In this document: piece after piece, positions 6,684 through 13,420 of the stretch
Numbering within the stretch: position 1 is the stretch's first letter
Layout: every line of letters starts with the position of its first letter
IMG/VR virus record: IMGVR_UViG_3300021092_000248
Coordinates: 1-21,124 of that record
Direction: 5' to 3' (one strand)
Length of the DNA: 21,124 nt
From: a virus
Notes under the pieces: model-generated
The model's database searches: none
Told to the model about the DNA's origin: nothing
What the model saw: the letters and a program-made list of their open reading frames with translations, nothing else
Translations under genes and position numbers: made by a program

Positions 6684-7925
6684 TTACTTTTTGACCTTAT
6701 ACTTATTTATGAAATTTTTAATATTTGTTGTTCCAGTCACTTGCATAGCATTTTTCAAATACCCATCTGTTCCAACTAAAGTGTTTGGTTTTCCAGGAAC
6801 TCTCATTTTTTTATTCATTTTAACTTCAGTATATTCCATAACATCTTTGATCCAAGACTTAAACATAAATCCCTCTTTTGTCACACAAATGAGATGATTT
6901 GCACCTCTACGCATAATTTGTCCAACTAATCCAGTATTTAAATTTTCTACAACATCACCAAGTTTGAAAATATTTTTGGTTACATAATTCTCACGAAGAT
7001 TTTTCATATCAAATTTTGGAGCAATTTCCCAAAGTGCATATCCTTCCTTTTGAACTTTGGATTTTTTAGTCCCCATTGATTGACGTATAGCATCAAAAAG
7101 TGCTCTTGTATCTCCATCATCAAGAGTCTTTGGTGTTCCTCTGCGGAATGAATCAAAGTCATCATCCATTACAGCTTTTCTCATTTTAGATGCTGACATT
7201 CCGGATACACCTTCAGCATCCGCATCACGAACACCAGCAGACACAACACGAATTAAATCAAAGTTATAAAGATCTCCATTATATTTTTGAGCAAGATTTT
7301 CAAACTCTGCTTGACGATCAGAACCAACAACAATATTTACGTTATTATATCCTTCTTCAGATGCAGCAATAAGGACATTAAAAATTGATTTCATTTCATC
7401 ATCATTTATAATATTATCCTTATAATCTGGAAACATTTTTTTCATAAACGAAATCTTCATATCAGGATCTAACGGATTCTTTTTAGGATCCTGAGTTCTT
7501 GAAGGATATACTTTCAGATCTCCTCCAGTAGAAATTTTATTTGCAGACTTAAGAAGTTTTTCGTGTCCTATTGTTGGAGGATTGAAACGTCCAAATACTA
7601 CAGTTAAAGTATCACCAATTTTTCCCTTTGCTTCTTCTTCTGGTTTTATTGGTTCCCTTCTTTGTGCAGAAGGTAATGGTTGTTGGGAAGTTTTAGATTT
7701 GGGAGAAGGTTGTGCTTTTGACGCTGGTTCTTTAGGTTGATCTTTTTGACCTACTCTTTCTCCCTTATTATAAAACTTGAGTTTTCCACCTTCTGTTTTT
7801 GCAACAAACTCTCCACGAGAATCATACCATCCTCCATGACCATCACTCTTGAGGTTGAGTTTCTTTGCTTGTAATGATGCCTTAAATTGAGTTGCCTCAG
7901 TTAAAAATTGGAAAAAACTCTTCAT
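6684..7925 (-). CDS. cytidylyltransferase/NMNAT-fold nucleotidyltransferase with capsid-targeting-like N-terminus and C-terminal SH3-like domain
   Basis: The 413-aa protein has three parts. Residues 1-10, [10 protein letters not shown], then A, resemble the T4 capsid-targeting sequence MKTYQEFIAE with its gp21 cleavage site. It is followed by a basic [24 protein letters not shown] segment (about 29-52) and a Pro/Lys linker. Residues about 105-285 are a nucleotidyltransferase domain: [18 protein letters not shown] (N115-P-P-T-I-G-H121) is the nucleotide-binding HxGH-type motif, and SGMSASKMR is the counterpart of the ISxTxxR signature. The likely chemistry is transfer of a nucleotide to a phosphorylated acceptor such as NMN; the substrate is not determinable. 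Residues about 338-385 ([36 protein letters not shown]) look like a KOW/SH3 barrel. A late promoter lies 20-28 bases upstream. Confidence 0.8.
   Translation of the reverse strand: MKSFFQFLTEATQFKASLQAKKLNLKSDGHGGWYDSRGEFVAKTEGGKLKFYNKGERVGQKDQPKEPASKAQPSPKSKTSQQPLPSAQRREPIKPEEEAKGKIGDTLTVVFGRFNPPTIGHEKLLKSANKISTGGDLKVYPSRTQDPKKNPLDPDMKISFMKKMFPDYKDNIINDDEMKSIFNVLIAASEEGYNNVNIVVGSDRQAEFENLAQKYNGDLYNFDLIRVVSAGVRDADAEGVSGMSASKMRKAVMDDDFDSFRRGTPKTLDDGDTRALFDAIRQSMGTKKSKVQKEGYALWEIAPKFDMKNLRENYVTKNIFKLGDVVENLNTGLVGQIMRRGANHLICVTKEGFMFKSWIKDVMEYTEVKMNKKMRVPGKPNTLVGTDGYLKNAMQVTGTTNIKNFINKYKVKK
6704..6711 (-). promoter_or_regulatory. T4-type late promoter box (CATAAATA)
   Basis: CATAAATA on the minus strand sits inside the last codons of the nucleotidyltransferase gene, 35-42 bases upstream of the 383-aa gene's ATG. 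It matches the NATAAATA late motif and the spacing of the other late boxes in this block. Confidence 0.5.
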
Positions 7926-7945
7926 ATTTTATTTTGATATACTTA

Positions 7946-7953
7946 TATTTATT
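7946..7953 (-). promoter_or_regulatory. T4-type late promoter box (AATAAATA)
   Basis: AATAAATA on the minus strand lies in the 31-base gap between the 391-aa gene and the nucleotidyltransferase gene, about 20 bases before the ATG. It gives a leader of roughly 14 bases without an obvious Shine-Dalgarno. Confidence 0.5.
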
Positions 7954-7956
7954 TGT

Positions 7957-9132
7957 TTAGTAAATCTTTAGAAATGGACCGTTCTTTTGGGAGAATTCTT
8001 TTTTTGCTCCATAATAAAGAACAGTACACCAATCGGACATTTTGCCTTTTTTTGAAATTTCAACCCAAGTATTTGCCCACTCCATAGCAATTAATTTGGA
8101 AGAAAATCTTCCTGCAGAACTTCTATCCGCTTTTCCTGTTTCATAGATTATTGCATTTTCCAAAATTTGCTCAAAGGTATCTCCAATTTTTTTACCATTT
8201 TGATACACTGCTATTTCACCAAAGTCTATCATATTATTATTTTTAAGTTTATTATAAAGATCTATCCAATATTTTTTATCAGTATCAGTCCAAGATCCTA
8301 CAGCAGGAATATGCTGATGTTTGGCAGCAGAAGTTGGTCTTGATAGTTCAATATCACTTAAGAATTGATCCAAGGCGACGCTAGAGACTTTACCAAGTTT
8401 TGCACCAGAATCTTTTCCCTTAGGAGTCAAATCAGTTTGAACAAGATTTCTTTCCTTAGAGTATTGAAAGTTTCTGGATTGACCATGAATCTTTCCACCA
8501 GATTCTGTTTGCAAATCAAATCCCAGTTCCCCAGTATCAAACAAATAATTCGCTTTTTTCCCTAGAGTTAGAGTGCATTTTATAGACCCAGGAACTAAAT
8601 CAATATGTGCTCTTGCTCCAGCAGATCCTCCCATATTTGCAAGTTCTACACTTGCAGTTCTTTTATTTTTTGCTATAGCCTTTAGAGAAACTCCTATAAG
8701 AATTTTATCTTCAAGTGCCTCTCTCATATAAGCATTTAATAAAACTAACCTAGCTGGTTTATTCATTCCATCTATATTAGTAAGTTCTCTTATTGTTCCC
8801 TCAATAGTTCTCTTCATACTTTTTTTAACCATAACAATGTCCATTGGATTCCATCTATCCTTAACACTAACTCCACAGTCAGTTTTAGCAATTCTCTCAA
8901 TATAAGGCATTATTCCAGAATCTCTAGAATATTCATACCCTTTACTACTACCAAGAAAAGATTTTAAAGCGGAAGCTTGTTTTCGATATGTTTCTTTCCA
9001 TTCTGCATTATAACCATCATAAACTTTCAACATTTCAGCATCAGATGGCTCTGCATTACGTTCTATTACACTTTCAAAAAATACTCTAGAACCATTCTCT
9101 TGCTTAGCAGTCTCTATAGCACTTGTAGCCAT
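7957..9132 (-). CDS. hypothetical phage protein with WNPxDI motif
   Basis: A 391-aa soluble protein, not recognised as any named enzyme. The N-terminal 80 residues are charged and helical (ETAKQENGSRVFFESVIER, KETYRKQASALKSFL). Around residue 96 it has DRWNPMDIVMVKK, a pattern (WNPxDIx) I have seen in uncharacterised phage proteins. The middle contains KILIGVSLKAIAKNKRTASVELANMGGSAGA and a beta-rich region with TGELGFDLQTESGGKIHGQSRNF. The C-terminus ends MEWANTWVEIS, KGKMSDWCTVLYYGAKKEF and PFLKIY. The alternation of LIGVSLK and beta-strand stretches would suit a nuclease-like or nucleic-acid-binding fold, but I see no catalytic signature and assign no function. It lies between the tRNA gene and the nucleotidyltransferase, preceded by a CTAAATA late-like box. 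Its expression class is therefore likely late. Confidence 0.75.
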   Translation of the reverse strand: MATSAIETAKQENGSRVFFESVIERNAEPSDAEMLKVYDGYNAEWKETYRKQASALKSFLGSSKGYEYSRDSGIMPYIERIAKTDCGVSVKDRWNPMDIVMVKKSMKRTIEGTIRELTNIDGMNKPARLVLLNAYMREALEDKILIGVSLKAIAKNKRTASVELANMGGSAGARAHIDLVPGSIKCTLTLGKKANYLFDTGELGFDLQTESGGKIHGQSRNFQYSKERNLVQTDLTPKGKDSGAKLGKVSSVALDQFLSDIELSRPTSAAKHQHIPAVGSWTDTDKKYWIDLYNKLKNNNMIDFGEIAVYQNGKKIGDTFEQILENAIIYETGKADRSSAGRFSSKLIAMEWANTWVEISKKGKMSDWCTVLYYGAKKEFSQKNGPFLKIY

Positions 9133-9154
9133 TTTTGTTTATTACTCTTTCAAG

Positions 9155-9161
9155 TATTTAG
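9155..9161 (-). promoter_or_regulatory. variant late-promoter box (CTAAATA)
   Basis: CTAAATA on the minus strand begins two bases beyond the tRNA 3' end and lies about 25 bases before the 391-aa gene's ATG. It is the same variant as at 5508-5514 and is supported only by its position. Confidence 0.3.
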
Positions 9162-9163
9162 AA

Positions 9164-9236
9164 TGGAGATAAGGAGACTCGAACTCCTGACATCAGCCTT
9201 GCAAAGACCGCGCTCTACCAACTGAGCTATATCCCC
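9164..9236 (-). tRNA. tRNA-Ala (anticodon TGC)
   Basis: The 73-base minus-strand sequence folds into a full cloverleaf. The acceptor GGGGATA pairs with TATCTCC (one G-T). The D arm is GCTC-AGTTGGTA-GAGC. The anticodon stem CGGTC/GGCTG has two wobble pairs around the loop TTTGCAA, with the TGC anticodon at 9201-9203 on the plus strand. The T arm is AGGAG-TTCGAGT-CTCCT. The discriminator is A73 and CCA is not encoded. It resembles bacterial tRNA-Ala(UGC). A sigma-70 promoter at 9247-9275 would start transcription about four bases upstream of the mature 5' end. No terminator is visible downstream. It reads GCA and, by wobble, other GCN codons. Confidence 0.95.
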
Positions 9237-9246
9237 TTTTTTAGAT

Positions 9247-9275
9247 ATTATAAAACCCACTCAACTCAAAGTCAA
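9247..9275 (-). promoter_or_regulatory. sigma-70-type promoter for the tRNA gene
   Basis: On the minus strand TTGACT (9270-9275) is followed after 17 bases by a perfect TATAAT (9247-9252), placing the start at about 9240, just before the tRNA. The -35 box lies in the left arm and loop of the terminator hairpin of the upstream gene. The spacer consists of the right arm and T-tract. Confidence 0.8.
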
Positions 9276-9282
9276 GTGGGTT
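9251..9282 (-). terminator. intrinsic terminator of the 234-aa gene, overlapping the tRNA promoter
   Basis: In the minus-strand RNA, AACCCACUUGAC pairs with GUUGAGUGGGUU (12 bp, two G-U) around the loop UUUGA. UUAUAAU follows. The hairpin lies 25 bases beyond the stop of the gene at 9307. The T-tract is short, so efficiency may be moderate. Confidence 0.75.
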
Positions 9283-9306
9283 AGAGCAACCTTCCGTGGT
9301 TATTTA

Positions 9307-10011
9307 TTATCGGACATTCTTAGCATACCACTTCTCAAAGTCCTCTCTCTTCTTGTTACCTCTTGGGGGCATAGGAGTTCTTTCTCCACGAACAGGAGCA
9401 TACTTCTTGCTCTGCTCTCTTTCATACTTATCAGGGTCTCTGTTAGCAACTTGTGCTTCACCAATAACAATATTAATCGCTTCTTCATCAATCACATTCG
9501 CCATCAACCACTCTGCTTCTTCCAGAGTTTCTGCAAATCCTTCTACTTGGAGGAACTCAAGGACTACATCAAAGATATCAAAATCTTCCGCCATCTTTTT
9601 ATTTTGAAGGGCAGTACGACGAGATGCTGGACTTTGCATTGCAATTCTTCTTTGCATCTGCCTATTAGTTTCCTTCTCATCGCCAGCAGCGACCGCACGG
9701 ATTTCCTTTCCGTATGCTCTTCCTACTTGACGAGCTATCTTCTCTTTAGGAAGTGGCTTCATTTCTTCTCCAACCTGCTCTACTTCTTCACCCATTCTTT
9801 GACGTTTCACATATGCCATTTGAGAAAGTTTATGTGAAGCATATCTCTCACCTTCTTTTGCAGAAAGTGGTTTGACGCCCGATCTTCTTTCTGCAGCAAG
9901 TGCCTTTCTTCTTTCTGGCGACTCACCTTTTACTGCCTCATCAATTTCTTCTTGAGGAACATAAACTTGCATATATGCTTCAATCAAACCTCTAAGTTCT
10001 TTGGGATTCAT
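9307..10011 (-). CDS. charged helical phage protein, probable internal/structural type
   Basis: The 234-aa protein is rich in Glu, Arg, Lys and Ala. The N-terminus MNPKELRGLIEAYMQVYVPQEEIDEAV matches a segment recurring in cyanomyovirus low-complexity proteins and contains LIE-A, a possible gp21-type cleavage site. The central region is basic and alanine-rich (RRKALAAERRSG, RRIAMQSPASRRTALQNKK). Residues about 140-180 form an acidic helical module (MAEDFDIFDVVLEFLQVEGF, EEAEWLMANVIDEEAI). The tail is basic and Pro-rich (RGERTPMPPRGNKKREDFEKWYAKNVR). Nothing catalytic is seen. It is probably related in type to the 383-aa protein at 5518, and both are late by promoter. A role in the prohead core or packaged contents is an inference. 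Confidence 0.7.
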   Translation of the reverse strand: MNPKELRGLIEAYMQVYVPQEEIDEAVKGESPERRKALAAERRSGVKPLSAKEGERYASHKLSQMAYVKRQRMGEEVEQVGEEMKPLPKEKIARQVGRAYGKEIRAVAAGDEKETNRQMQRRIAMQSPASRRTALQNKKMAEDFDIFDVVLEFLQVEGFAETLEEAEWLMANVIDEEAINIVIGEAQVANRDPDKYEREQSKKYAPVRGERTPMPPRGNKKREDFEKWYAKNVR

Positions 10012-10032
10012 TTTTTTACAATACTTTTTAGT

Positions 10033-10040
10033 TATTTATA
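10033..10040 (-). promoter_or_regulatory. T4-type late promoter TATAAATA
   Basis: A perfect TATAAATA on the minus strand, 21 bases upstream of the 234-aa gene's ATG. Its first T is the last base of the mazG terminator's ten-base T-run, the same arrangement as at 5235-5242. Confidence 0.75.
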
Positions 10041-10075
10041 AAAAAAAAACTCCCGAAGGAGGTTTTTCAACCTCC
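10040..10075 (-). terminator. intrinsic terminator of the gp43-mazG operon
   Basis: The minus strand holds two alternative hairpins. One is GGAGGTT-GAAA-AACCTCC (10058-10075), with a 7-bp stem and GNRA tetraloop. The other is CTCC-TTCG-GGAG (10050-10061), with a UUCG tetraloop immediately before a run of ten T (10040-10049). They share bases and cannot form together. The second is the classical terminator; the first could compete with it. Confidence 0.85.
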
Positions 10076-10080
10076 ATAAA

Positions 10081-10491
10081 TCAAATATCTCCTTCTACTC
10101 TATTCTCTGATTTATAGACAGAAAAAGTTCCTTCTGGATATCTTGCAGATAGTTTTTGATAATTAATTTCCATCAATTCTTCAAATGTAGTATTAAGACC
10201 AATACAAAGTTGAGAAAGATACCATAGAACATCTCCCGCTTCTTTTTTCATATGAATAATATTATCTTCATTATAAGATTTTCCTTGCAGAAAAATTTTC
10301 TTGATAATTTCTACCAGTTCTCCACACTCTGCACTCATACCAAGAGAAGCAGTCAATAGACGACAGACATCAGCATCTTGAGTTTCAAGTTCAGTCATGC
10401 GAGAAAGCAAAGCAGCAAAGTTACTGCTTGCAGGACTTGTTGTTTGACGAACGAATTCAATGTATTTGTTTGTATCAATAACTTGGGTCAT
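10081..10491 (-). CDS. mazG: MazG-family nucleotide pyrophosphohydrolase
   Basis: The 136-aa protein hydrolyses nucleoside triphosphates or related nucleotides to monophosphates and pyrophosphate. Phage MazG has been proposed to affect (p)ppGpp or to recycle host nucleotides; the true substrate is not shown by sequence. The metal-binding signature is intact: E55-C-G-E58 with E61 (SAECGELVE), then after about 25 residues E84-A-G-D87 (KEAGDVLWYL). The tail continues MEINYQKLSARYP, typical of the family. I chose ATG 10491, one base after the gp41 stop (TAA-T-ATG). The longer frame to 10602 overlaps gp41 and adds lysine-rich shadow sequence. It is the last gene of the gp43 operon, directly before the terminator, consistent with early expression and dNTP supply. 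Confidence 0.93.
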   Translation of the reverse strand: MTQVIDTNKYIEFVRQTTSPASSNFAALLSRMTELETQDADVCRLLTASLGMSAECGELVEIIKKIFLQGKSYNEDNIIHMKKEAGDVLWYLSQLCIGLNTTFEELMEINYQKLSARYPEGTFSVYKSENRVEGDI

Positions 10492-10492
10492 A

Positions 10493-11869
10493 TTAGAATT
10501 TAAATCCTTCGAATGATTTTTTTGGTTTTCTTTCTTCATAATCATACTCTTCTTCTTTTCCAGAGTCAAGTATATCTTTTTGAGCAGACTGTTCACAATC
10601 ATACAGTCTCATTTTTGCGCGATCAATTCCAATAACAAACCTTTTAAAGATTGTAGGATCATTATATCGGTTTTTTAGTTGCTTAACAAGTATTTGTCCC
10701 AACTCCTCCAACTCTTCCGTAGAAATCAAAGCAAACATCAAATCAGCAGTTGCAGGAAGACCAAAAGATTCAGAAGTATCTGTAAGTTCAACATCAGAAG
10801 AACCAAAACCAGATCTTGTAGTTTGTGTAGCACTGACAATTGGCACATTAAACTCCACGGCAAGACCACGAAGTTCTTCTGCGATTGCTTTTACAAAGGT
10901 ATATGAATTAATATTACTATTTCCTTTGTATCTTGAGGAAGCACAAATGTTAAGGTAATCAATGAAAATAATATCAGGTCTAAATGATTTTTTAAGTGCA
11001 AGTTCATTAAGAAGTGATTTGAAATGACCACTGTGAGCAGATGCTGTTGGATACTCTTTAATTATAAGAGTTCCCTGAGTCTTTTTTGACAAACTGGTAA
11101 CTTTATTTTCAAAGGTTTGTTTGGGCAAATCAATAATCTCTTGAATGTTTACGTTCAAAAGATTTGCATCAATTCGTTCAGCAATTCTTTCCTCCGCCAT
11201 TTCAAGAGTGATGTAGAGAACGCTCCTGCCTTGCAATAAGACGGAAGCAGCAACATGGCACATAAAGAGACTTTTTCCGACACCCGTACCAGCAAGAGCG
11301 ATATTGAGAGTCTTATTAGGTAAACCACCTTTTGTAATTTTGTTAAAATATTCGAGATCAAATTCAATTTTGTCCTCCTTTCTGTGATAAGAATCATAAC
11401 GCAATTCATAGTCTAACAGATAATCATGCCCGATGTGAGTATCAAAAGATACCGATAATGCTTTTGACAAAATTGATGGAATAGCGTCACGATTTTTATT
11501 ATCATCCTGTCCATCAGCAATCTTGATAGATTCCATTAAAGCAAGATAAATGGCACGATCACGACACCACTTTTCAGTCGTATCAATCATCCAATTTAAA
11601 TCTGTAGTGGAATCATCAAATAATTCAATAGTTGAATTAATTTTTGTTTCCTCTTGCTGCGTTAAATCATTACGATTTTCAATTTCAATCAATAAAGCTT
11701 CCTTAGGAATTGTATTGTTATACTTTACTGCAAACTGAGCAATTTCCTCAAAGATAATTTTTTCTTCTCTATTATTAAAGTATTCGGGTTGAATAAACGG
11801 TAATACCTTTCTCAAAAATTCTTCATTGGAAATTAGATTATGTAAAATTGTAGTCTCAATTCGATCCAT
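10493..11869 (-). CDS. 41: T4 gp41-like replicative DNA helicase (DnaB family)
   Basis: The hexameric 5'-3' helicase unwinds the fork and recruits primase gp61. The 458-aa length is near T4 gp41. The N-terminal helical domain (about 1-150) is followed by a RecA-like core. Walker A is AGTGVGKS (193-200), Walker B is DIIFIDYLNIC, and a sensor-type segment VSATQTTRSGFG follows. The C-terminus is Asp/Glu/Lys-rich (EEEYDYEERKPKKSFEGFKF), a typical flexible tail. Its ATG shares one base with the oxygenase stop (TAATG), and mazG starts one base after its stop. Expression is therefore coupled through the gp43-uvsX-41-mazG unit. Confidence 0.97.
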   Translation of the reverse strand: MDRIETTILHNLISNEEFLRKVLPFIQPEYFNNREEKIIFEEIAQFAVKYNNTIPKEALLIEIENRNDLTQQEETKINSTIELFDDSTTDLNWMIDTTEKWCRDRAIYLALMESIKIADGQDDNKNRDAIPSILSKALSVSFDTHIGHDYLLDYELRYDSYHRKEDKIEFDLEYFNKITKGGLPNKTLNIALAGTGVGKSLFMCHVAASVLLQGRSVLYITLEMAEERIAERIDANLLNVNIQEIIDLPKQTFENKVTSLSKKTQGTLIIKEYPTASAHSGHFKSLLNELALKKSFRPDIIFIDYLNICASSRYKGNSNINSYTFVKAIAEELRGLAVEFNVPIVSATQTTRSGFGSSDVELTDTSESFGLPATADLMFALISTEELEELGQILVKQLKNRYNDPTIFKRFVIGIDRAKMRLYDCEQSAQKDILDSGKEEEYDYEERKPKKSFEGFKF

Positions 11870-12426
11870 TATTTGTAATGCAAGTAAGTATGAAGAATGT
11901 ATTTTTCATTACTGATCGGAGGTTCTCCTTTATGTGGAAACATCCAAAGAGGTGGAAAAACTAACAGTCTACCAATTTTTGGTTGAACATTGAACTTATA
12001 AAAAATTGTTTTTCCTCCTTCATCAACATCATTTAGATACCACATAAATGTGAGAAATCTACGAGCACTAGAATAGTCCTGAACATCTACATGTGTATCA
12101 AACAAATCGTTACCGTCATTGTGATATTTTTTAATTCTAAACTGCTCAAATGCATGACTTTCTGGGAAGACTCTTTTATCAAAAATTTCATAGTATTGGT
12201 TACGATACTCCAAAGTTTTTGAAATTAACAGATTATGAGTTTGATTTATTTGATCCGAAATTGATGCATTCTGTGTGAGATTAATTTGAGTAAAATTTGG
12301 TTTTTTATCATTATCAACTCTTTCTTGCAAATCTTTATGCGACTCATAAAAGTTTATTAAAAATTTGCAAGTATCAGAATCTAATACATCATCATAGACG
12401 CAAATAAAATCACACAAATCAACCAT
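11869..12426 (-). CDS. 2-oxoglutarate/Fe(II)-dependent oxygenase (prolyl-4-hydroxylase-like)
   Basis: The 185-aa protein has the full iron-binding triad: H112-V-D114 in DTHVDVQDY and the distal H165 in FPHKGEPP. The 2-oxoglutarate-binding residue appears to be K175, ten residues later, where many relatives have Arg. The middle ([22 protein letters not shown]) is the expected jelly-roll core with GGxT. The substrate is unknown; relatives hydroxylate proline or other residues, or act on nucleic acids. Start: ATG 12426 has AAAGGAA eight bases upstream and overlaps the uvsX stop by eight bases, so the longer frame to 12456 is not needed. The 3' end overlaps gp41 (TAATG). Its place between recombinase and helicase is typical of cyanomyoviruses and suggests a role early in infection. 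Confidence 0.9.
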   Translation of the reverse strand: MVDLCDFICVYDDVLDSDTCKFLINFYESHKDLQERVDNDKKPNFTQINLTQNASISDQINQTHNLLISKTLEYRNQYYEIFDKRVFPESHAFEQFRIKKYHNDGNDLFDTHVDVQDYSSARRFLTFMWYLNDVDEGGKTIFYKFNVQPKIGRLLVFPPLWMFPHKGEPPISNEKYILHTYLHYK

Positions 12427-13420
12427 AGGAAAATTCCTTTTGGGCAATTTCATCAAGTGCTTGCATCACTTCTGTAGTAAAATACTGTTCGGGATTTTTC
12501 AAAATTTCTTTTGCATAAATCTTTTTACCATTTATTTCATAGCGACCTGCTGCATTCTTCCAGAGTCCACCAATCTCACCAAGTTCCAGAAGACCATAAT
12601 AACGATCAAGACCACGATCATCGTAATACAAACGAATTTCAACACTTTGATTTTCTTTACTCAAACGTGATTTATGAGTCTTTGCTTTAATAATATTTCC
12701 AATAATTTCTGTCCCGTCCTTTTCCTTTTTCTTCGAAAGGTAAATGATAGTAGAGGCAGCATACTTAAGGCCACTACCACCACCCATTTCTTTTGTTGGA
12801 ACATAAGAACCAATAACATCATAAGTGTGATTAGTTACAATCATAGGAATTTTTGCCTGACCCAACTTAAGGGTAAGCATACGGAATGCACCTTTAATCA
12901 GTTGAGATTTAGTCATGTCCCGAACTTCTTTATCGTTCAGAGCATCATTAATCTCTTTACTTGTAGAAAGCATTCCCAAAGAGTCTAACACAAACATACA
13001 AGGATTACGATCTCCTTCTGGTTTTTTCATATAAAGATCAAGTGCCTTGAGTGCCTTTCCACGAAACTCCTCAACGGTTACGACATTGACAACCACCAAA
13101 CGAGTTGTGTCAATTCCCCTACTTTCCAAAAGAGATTTTGTGATTGCTGCTTCAGTATCAAAATACAAACAATATCCAGTAGGATTATTGTCAAGGAAAT
13201 TTTTAACGACGGCGAGAGAGAAAAAAGTTTTGCCAGTAGAACTTTCACCTGCGATTGCAGTAATCTTATTCCCAGATACACCACCAAATATACTACCAGA
13301 TACAAGAGCATTAAAAATGTACGAACCTGTATCCACAAAAGTTTCGGTTTCATCAATCTCTGATGCAAGTTGGGTGTATTCTCCACCAATTTCTTTTACA
13401 ATATCTTTTAAGAAGTCCAT
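12419..13420 (-). CDS. uvsX: UvsX recombinase (RecA/Rad51 family)
   Basis: Forms filaments on single-stranded DNA and catalyses strand exchange for recombination-dependent replication. The 333-aa protein has Walker A GESSTGKT (58-65), a YFDTEAA segment with the conserved acidic residue, and Walker [12 protein letters not shown]. An [11 protein letters not shown] segment and the L2-like region [13 protein letters not shown] follow. It is somewhat shorter than T4 UvsX (391 aa), mainly at the C-terminus. The C-terminal tail ends with [14 protein letters not shown]. The start codon shares one base with the gp43 stop (TAATG) and the stop overlaps the oxygenase start, so it is translationally coupled on both sides. 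Confidence 0.96.
   Translation of the reverse strand: MDFLKDIVKEIGGEYTQLASEIDETETFVDTGSYIFNALVSGSIFGGVSGNKITAIAGESSTGKTFFSLAVVKNFLDNNPTGYCLYFDTEAAITKSLLESRGIDTTRLVVVNVVTVEEFRGKALKALDLYMKKPEGDRNPCMFVLDSLGMLSTSKEINDALNDKEVRDMTKSQLIKGAFRMLTLKLGQAKIPMIVTNHTYDVIGSYVPTKEMGGGSGLKYAASTIIYLSKKKEKDGTEIIGNIIKAKTHKSRLSKENQSVEIRLYYDDRGLDRYYGLLELGEIGGLWKNAAGRYEINGKKIYAKEILKNPEQYFTTEVMQALDEIAQKEFSYG

Noticed and set aside
8977-9225. Plus-strand ORF ending across the tRNA gene
   Set aside because: It is antisense to the 391-aa gene and the tRNA, has no ribosome-binding site and reads like a chance frame.
9301-9308. AATAAATA late-type box at the end of the 234-aa gene
   Set aside because: Transcription from it would meet the terminator at 9251-9282 within a few bases and serve no gene; likely chance in AT-rich DNA.
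10492-10602. Longer mazG start at 10602
   Set aside because: It overlaps gp41 by over 100 bases and adds lysine-rich sequence unlike MazG; ATG 10491 sits exactly after the gp41 stop.
12427-12456. Longer oxygenase start at 12456
   Set aside because: ATG 12426 has a good Shine-Dalgarno and the usual small overlap with uvsX; the extra ten residues add nothing to the fold.
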